The notes under the pieces were generated by a model. The model worked only from the letters and a program-made list of their open reading frames with translations, had not been told where the DNA came from and did no database searches. From the NCBI GenBank assembly GCA_902631405.1, contig CACOYI010000010.1, positions 1-49,873 of the forward strand: a stretch of 49,873 nt of DNA, in the 5' to 3' direction. The stretch is from K189A clade bacterium (lineage in GTDB: Bacteria > Pseudomonadota > Gammaproteobacteria > Pseudomonadales > Azotimanducaceae). Position numbers and translations under genes: made by a program. Positions 45,649 through 49,873 of this stretch are shown here, one piece after another; the first letter of the stretch is position 1, and each line of letters begins with the position of its first letter.

Positions 45649-47046
45649 CTAAGTTCCTGTCTTGGCCAGTGAAATCTGTACGGGTCGTGATTTGCCTCGA
45701 CCGTAAAGATCCACCTCAAGATTTGAGACCGCATGGACAAGTGCGTTTGGCGAAATCTTCTGCTTACCAGTCCAGGTTATGTTGGGGAAACGCTCAAAAA
45801 TACGCTCAAATGACAAACGAAGCTGCATTTTCGCAATCCTCATGCCGAGACACTTATGAACACCATGTCCGAAGGCCAAGTGCCTGGCGGCATTTTCTCT
45901 CTGGATATCAAATACGTCTGGATTCGGAAACGCCTCCGGGTCCCTATTTGCGGCACCATACCAAAGTACCACTTTTTCGTCTTTAGCGACCTTTTGTCCA
46001 TTAATCTCCGTATCTTCCAGCGCTGTGCGGCGCATATGAATAACTGGCGAGACCATCCTTAAAGCCTCTTCCGACATCTGAGGGATTAACGAGGGATCCT
46101 CTAGAATCATGGCTCGTTGATCAGGAAACTCAGTCATCAGACGAATTGTTCCAGAGAGGGAATTACGTGATGTATCGTTGCCTGCGAAAATAATCAACAA
46201 CCAAGAACCATCAAGAAACTCCTGCGGCAGCAACTCATTGCCCATCGTCGATCGAGCTATAGCGGTCAGCAAATCCTCCCTCGGTGATTTTCTCCGTTCT
46301 GCCATCACTCTTTCTCCGAAATCAAACATGTCTTTCAACACGCGATTGAACCGAAGAGGAAACATGGGCTCGCTCAAAAAAGTCTTCCAGGGATGGGATA
46401 AAAATTGTGCTGCTAATTCTAAGTGGTGCATCCACACCTTAACTCTAGGCCGGTCTTTCTCGTCCACACCAAGCATCTCGCAGAGGGTAAATAGGGGGAC
46501 TTCCTCGGAAAACATCTTTACAAAGTTAACGGTTGGTCCCTTCCGCTCCATTTCATCGAGCAGCGAGTCGATTTTCTGCCCTACCTTTTCCCTGATTTTC
46601 GCAACATATGCGGGAAAGAAAAACTCGTTCTGCTGTTTGCGAATTTCCCCATGCAAAGGCTCATCTAAGTTGATAAGAGAATTGAAAGCAGCCATTGTGA
46701 GATTTTCTGGGCGCCAGTGCCGTCTGGGTGCAACTGCCATATTGATGCTACCCCTTTGCGAGGAGAACACATCGTGAGCAAGCTCTACAGCTTTGATGTC
46801 CTCATATCGAGTTAAAGACCAAAAACCCGAAAAACCTCTCTCTTGAGGCATCCACATGACTGGAGCTTCTTCCCGCATTTGTCTGTAAAGCTCGAAAGGA
46901 TGGCCTTCAGTCCAAGCACTTGGATCATAAAGTTTGAAACCCTGGATCATCGGATAAACCGCATCAAACAGAGGCTCTACCTGTCCAGTATCCGAGAGAA
47001 TGTCGTCGCTCACCAGCCTCAAATTTTTTGCTCCAGTCACCACCAC
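45649..47046 (-). CDS. Cytochrome P450
   Basis: A 465-aa soluble bacterial P450. The I-helix oxygen-activation motif is in FAGNDTSRNSLSG (about 282-294). The K-helix E-x-x-R is EEALRM. HLAFGHGVHKCLGMRIAKMQ carries the heme-thiolate cysteine (about residue 398). No signal peptide or membrane anchor is present. Bacterial P450s of this form oxidise terpenes, steroids, alkanes or aromatics; the substrate and redox partners (ferredoxin, reductase) are not visible here. The frame starts with tandem GTG codons, so the exact start is uncertain. It lies 232 nt downstream of the CobW gene, possibly a separate transcript. Confidence 0.93.
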   Translation of the reverse strand: MVVTGAKNLRLVSDDILSDTGQVEPLFDAVYPMIQGFKLYDPSAWTEGHPFELYRQMREEAPVMWMPQERGFSGFWSLTRYEDIKAVELAHDVFSSQRGSINMAVAPRRHWRPENLTMAAFNSLINLDEPLHGEIRKQQNEFFFPAYVAKIREKVGQKIDSLLDEMERKGPTVNFVKMFSEEVPLFTLCEMLGVDEKDRPRVKVWMHHLELAAQFLSHPWKTFLSEPMFPLRFNRVLKDMFDFGERVMAERRKSPREDLLTAIARSTMGNELLPQEFLDGSWLLIIFAGNDTSRNSLSGTIRLMTEFPDQRAMILEDPSLIPQMSEEALRMVSPVIHMRRTALEDTEINGQKVAKDEKVVLWYGAANRDPEAFPNPDVFDIQRENAARHLAFGHGVHKCLGMRIAKMQLRLSFERIFERFPNITWTGKQKISPNALVHAVSNLEVDLYGRGKSRPVQISLAKTGT

Positions 47047-47278
47047 TAAAAGGTCCCGCCAGTATAAAACATTCTGTGACGATTGCAGACAAGGAAATAG
47101 ACCGTCGAAGTCCCCATTTGTAATTGGTCATTAAGAAGTGAGCTCAAGTTCATATACGCTAGTACCTCACCCTTACTTAGGACCCTCTCATTATGAGTTT
47201 TCCCAAGGCTCAAACTGCTCAAGAAGACCAAGAGCTCCAAAGCCGAACCTACTTAACTCTTACGCCTAGAACGCTTGC

Positions 47279-48157
47279 TTAATTGGAGGCGTTTGGTCCA
47301 ACAGTTGGTAATTCTTTCTTATCATGACCGATGAAGACCAACCCTAATGAAGTTGGCATAAGCTCACTCTCAAGGAATTTTCGAATCTGTACGACGCCAC
47401 CGGTCACTTGAACTTCGCATAAACCCTCATTCGTCTTCACAAAACCCTTTGCTCTATGTACAGAGTCCGGCAGGCTATCCAAGTATTCGGCCAACGCACT
47501 ACGAAAAACATCGGCCTCTTGAACCCAACTGGAGGCAAAAAGACCATGGCTTTTTTCTATCAATGTTTCCTCTATTTGGTCACCCGCTCCTTGCCAATTC
47601 AATAAAGTGTTCAGCGAATCATCCTCACTCAACATAACGATTGGTTTCAAATCATCCATAAAAAAACTCGGATTAAGGTCTGTTTTTGTGATCACAATCA
47701 GATCTGCTTGCTCTACCTGAGCCGCGACAAGAGTACCGACATACTTGTCCTTCAATCGCTTATCGTGACTGCTTGCGTCCACTAAAACGACGCAGGCTTG
47801 CGGATAAAAACCCGGGTAGTGACATTGACGGATAGCTTTTTGAGGCACAGCAACACCACTGCACTCTAAGAGCACTCGTTCCAACGGCATCGAATTAAGC
47901 TGGTCCAGAACTTGAGTAAGATCATCTCGGATCGAACAACAAACGCACCCGTTGGAAAGACCGATAACCCGCTCATCCTTGGAGGCACCCTTAATTAAAA
48001 GCTCATCGATATTAATGTCCCCGAAATCATTGACCAATATCGCGGTCTGGGCGGGCAATAATTTGCTTCGAAGTAATCGGTTAATTAAGGTCGTCTTCCC
48101 TGCTCCCAGATAACCCCCGATCAGCGTGATCGGTTTTGACGATAAATTTCTATCCAT
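47279..48157 (-). CDS. CobW/COG0523-type GTPase (metal chaperone)
   Basis: A 292-aa G3E-family GTPase. Walker A is GGYLGAGKTTLINRLL (about 14-29 from the longer start). The metal-binding C-x-C-C is in GLSNGCVCCSIRDDL. The Mg site and the NKxD-type TKTDLN follow. COG0523 proteins deliver zinc, cobalt or other metals to target enzymes and are often paired with metal-dependent hydrolases. The CDS can start at GTG 48160 (GTGA overlap) or ATG 48157 (TGATG); I use the ATG. The gene is coupled to the upstream amidohydrolase and could help metallate it; that is inference. Confidence 0.92.
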   Translation of the reverse strand: MDRNLSSKPITLIGGYLGAGKTTLINRLLRSKLLPAQTAILVNDFGDINIDELLIKGASKDERVIGLSNGCVCCSIRDDLTQVLDQLNSMPLERVLLECSGVAVPQKAIRQCHYPGFYPQACVVLVDASSHDKRLKDKYVGTLVAAQVEQADLIVITKTDLNPSFFMDDLKPIVMLSEDDSLNTLLNWQGAGDQIEETLIEKSHGLFASSWVQEADVFRSALAEYLDSLPDSVHRAKGFVKTNEGLCEVQVTGGVVQIRKFLESELMPTSLGLVFIGHDKKELPTVGPNASN

Positions 48158-49797
48158 CACGGCAACGGGTGGACCTTTCCTTCAAAAACAGTTGCGCAAA
48201 TTTCAATGTCTCGCAATTCGATTGGATCACAGGCCAATGGGTCTCGATCGAGAACAGTGAAATCCGCTTTTTTACCTGCTCGTATACTTCCAGTGATGTC
48301 TTGCATACCCAAGACATGCGCCGCATTGATAGTCACCGCCCGCAGAGCCTCTTCTTGGCTTAACGACTCAGCCTCTCCCATGACATTTCCAACATAATTT
48401 CTTCGATTGACGGCTACCCACATGCTATTGAGCGGCTCCGCCGGCGCCATGGTGAAATCAGAATGGATTGCAGTATTGATCCCCGTTTTGAAACAACTGC
48501 CCAGACGGGCCATTTGCGAAGCCCGCTCAAAACCAATACCAGTTTGGCTGTAACTGTCTGATAATTCATGGAGGTAATAGACGTTAGCGGACACCTGGGC
48601 ACCCAAAGAACTAATTCGCCGAATCTGTTCAGGGGTACTGAATCCGAAGTGCTCAAGCGTAAATCCATGATTAAATCTTGGTTTCTCGTCCTGCATCTTT
48701 TGTAAAATGTCTAAGGTGAGTTCCAAACCAAGATCGCCGGTTACATGCACGTGAATCTGGTAACCGGCCTGCCAGTAAGCCCGAATATGTTTTTCTAGAA
48801 CTTCTGGCGTCGCCAACCATTCACCGAAGTGTCCATCGATGTACCCGGGTGCCTGCATCTGTGCCAACTGACTGAAGAAAGCTCCATCACTGAATAATTT
48901 AATATGTCTGCCAAACTCCAAGCGGTGACTATTAAAATCAGTTAGTTTATTCGCAAGCTCCGGCCCTTTTTCAGGAGACTCTCCTCTGGCCAAGATCGTT
49001 CCGTGAGCCACAAGACGAGTTCTGAAGGGCACCTCATTACCTTCTAGATGCTTCGATAATGCTCCCACCTCTGAGTCGAAGTCGAAGAGGCCGGTAGCAA
49101 GATCTCCTATGGTGGTATGCCCGCCACTGTGAACCACCTGCTTCAATCTTTTGAGCCCCTCCCCGTATTTATCAGGTGCTAGTATCCAAGGATTTAGGCG
49201 ATTGATCGCATATCCCAAACCGGTTTCATAAAAATGGCCCCGCTCGATATCTATTTGCATGCCTGGCTTTATTCTCTCCTCCTCAACACCAATCATCTCC
49301 ATCGCCGTTTTACTCATGTACAGCTCATGAAATGAGCGGTGCCAGACAATTATCGGGGATTCACCAACGACAGACTCGATTCTCAATCTGCTCATCTCTC
49401 CGTGCCACAGTTGGTGATAACCCCAAATGAACAAGGGTTCTCCGGCTGCTTTTTGTTTGCTCAGCTGACCCATCCGTTCATCGAACTGTTGAGCCGAAGT
49501 AGTTGGCTCCACGACACCCCATGGCAACTTCCAGCTCATCGCGGTAATAAATTCCATTGGAAGTATGACTGCGGCCATGCTCGGGTGCAGGTGAGGGTCT
49601 ATAAAGCCTGGACAGATGATTTTTTCCGCAAACTGGTCATCTTCAACGTATTCTTGGTCGCGAAGCCAAGGACCCATATTCTCGGGTTCACCAACCTCTT
49701 GGATCAATCCATCTCGCACCAATATGGCACTCGCTCTGGGTAAAGAGTCATTCATCGTGATAACCGAGCGAGCCTTAAATAACGTTAACAAGCGCAA
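48157..49797 (-). CDS. Amidohydrolase family 3 (YtcJ-like)
   Basis: A 546-aa metal-dependent hydrolase. Early IICPGFIDPHLHPSMA provides the H-x-H metal site. Later segments (HVHVTGDLGLELTLDIL, TLEHFGFSTPEQI, NTAIHSDFTMAPAEPLNSMWVAVNR) complete the TIM-barrel, and the end GSIRAGKKADFTVLDRDPLACDP shows the family beta-sandwich. Such enzymes hydrolyse N-acyl or imide bonds; the exact substrate is unknown. The frame starts at TTG 49797 with a poor ribosome site; ATG 49755 is an alternative but would cut the first beta-strand. It overlaps the CobW gene, suggesting that its metal supply is linked. Confidence 0.9.
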   Translation of the reverse strand: MRLLTLFKARSVITMNDSLPRASAILVRDGLIQEVGEPENMGPWLRDQEYVEDDQFAEKIICPGFIDPHLHPSMAAVILPMEFITAMSWKLPWGVVEPTTSAQQFDERMGQLSKQKAAGEPLFIWGYHQLWHGEMSRLRIESVVGESPIIVWHRSFHELYMSKTAMEMIGVEEERIKPGMQIDIERGHFYETGLGYAINRLNPWILAPDKYGEGLKRLKQVVHSGGHTTIGDLATGLFDFDSEVGALSKHLEGNEVPFRTRLVAHGTILARGESPEKGPELANKLTDFNSHRLEFGRHIKLFSDGAFFSQLAQMQAPGYIDGHFGEWLATPEVLEKHIRAYWQAGYQIHVHVTGDLGLELTLDILQKMQDEKPRFNHGFTLEHFGFSTPEQIRRISSLGAQVSANVYYLHELSDSYSQTGIGFERASQMARLGSCFKTGINTAIHSDFTMAPAEPLNSMWVAVNRRNYVGNVMGEAESLSQEEALRAVTINAAHVLGMQDITGSIRAGKKADFTVLDRDPLACDPIELRDIEICATVFEGKVHPLP

Positions 49798-49873
49798 TCC
49801 ATGAAAAAGTTTTTATTTGGGAACTATATCTTGGCAACATACGATTCGTCCGATTCTGTGGCCTAGAAGTCAA

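Noticed and set aside
47046-47240. 64-aa minus-strand ORF between P450 and CobW
   Set aside because: Its start has no ribosome site and the translation matches nothing recognisable.

Overview
The window looks like a chromosomal segment of a marine-type gammaproteobacterium. Base composition is moderate (by eye just under 50% GC). Two TonB-dependent receptors, several lipoproteins whose lipobox cysteine is followed by a Gly/Ser-rich linker, secreted hydrolases, a P450 and an ImuB-DnaE2 mutagenesis cassette all fit a Gram-negative oligotroph that lives on dissolved organic matter. I see no rRNA, tRNA, CRISPR array, integrase or transposase. || Layout. 1-3642: end of imuB and complete dnaE2 (SOS mutagenesis). 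3785-5259: small + strand group of an XRE regulator, an unknown protein and a cupin. 5256-7741: a sulfatase and an SGNH hydrolase, both with membrane segments. 8042-14490: a minus-strand run of TonB receptor, type-B carboxylesterase, UGSC-motif selenoprotein, a 359-aa conserved protein and a CmcJ/NvfI-like oxidoreductase. 14644-17646: divergent TPR-sulfotransferase and a formylglycine-generating-enzyme-like lipoprotein. 17711-22291: secreted proteins, an HSL-type esterase, a broken lipoprotein gene and a DUF305/LVIVD-propeller protein. 22392-28833: KatG, an MFS carrier, a beta-lactamase-fold esterase and a glycosidase-like propeller protein. 28867-34398: an amidohydrolase remnant, a lipoprotein, a PNPOx-like gene split by a stop codon, and the ligase-associated exonuclease/ATP-dependent DNA ligase pair. 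34445-45502: an asparagine-synthase-like fragment protein, a second TonB receptor, a membrane-anchored protein and a 2131-aa mosaic lipoprotein. 45649-49797: P450, CobW-type GTPase and an amidohydrolase. || The main result is at 9938-10474. Two minus-strand reading frames that look separate are one frame interrupted by a single TGA, and that TGA falls exactly at the first position of a U-G-S-C motif. I read this as a selenocysteine codon. The protein is translationally coupled (8-nt overlap) to the 359-aa protein, which is followed 17 nt later by the CmcJ-like enzyme. Upstream on the same strand lie an esterase and a TonB receptor. Together they look like an uptake, ester cleavage and redox-processing cassette whose substrate is unknown. 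|| A second theme is sulfate-ester chemistry. The sulfatase carries the C-x-P-x-R signature that needs formylglycine, and about 10 kb away lies a protein with both catalytic cysteines of aerobic formylglycine-generating enzyme but with a lipoprotein signal, divergent from a TPR-sulfotransferase. || Several broken genes (19227-19764, 28867-29070, 31221-31787) show ongoing gene decay between functional cassettes.
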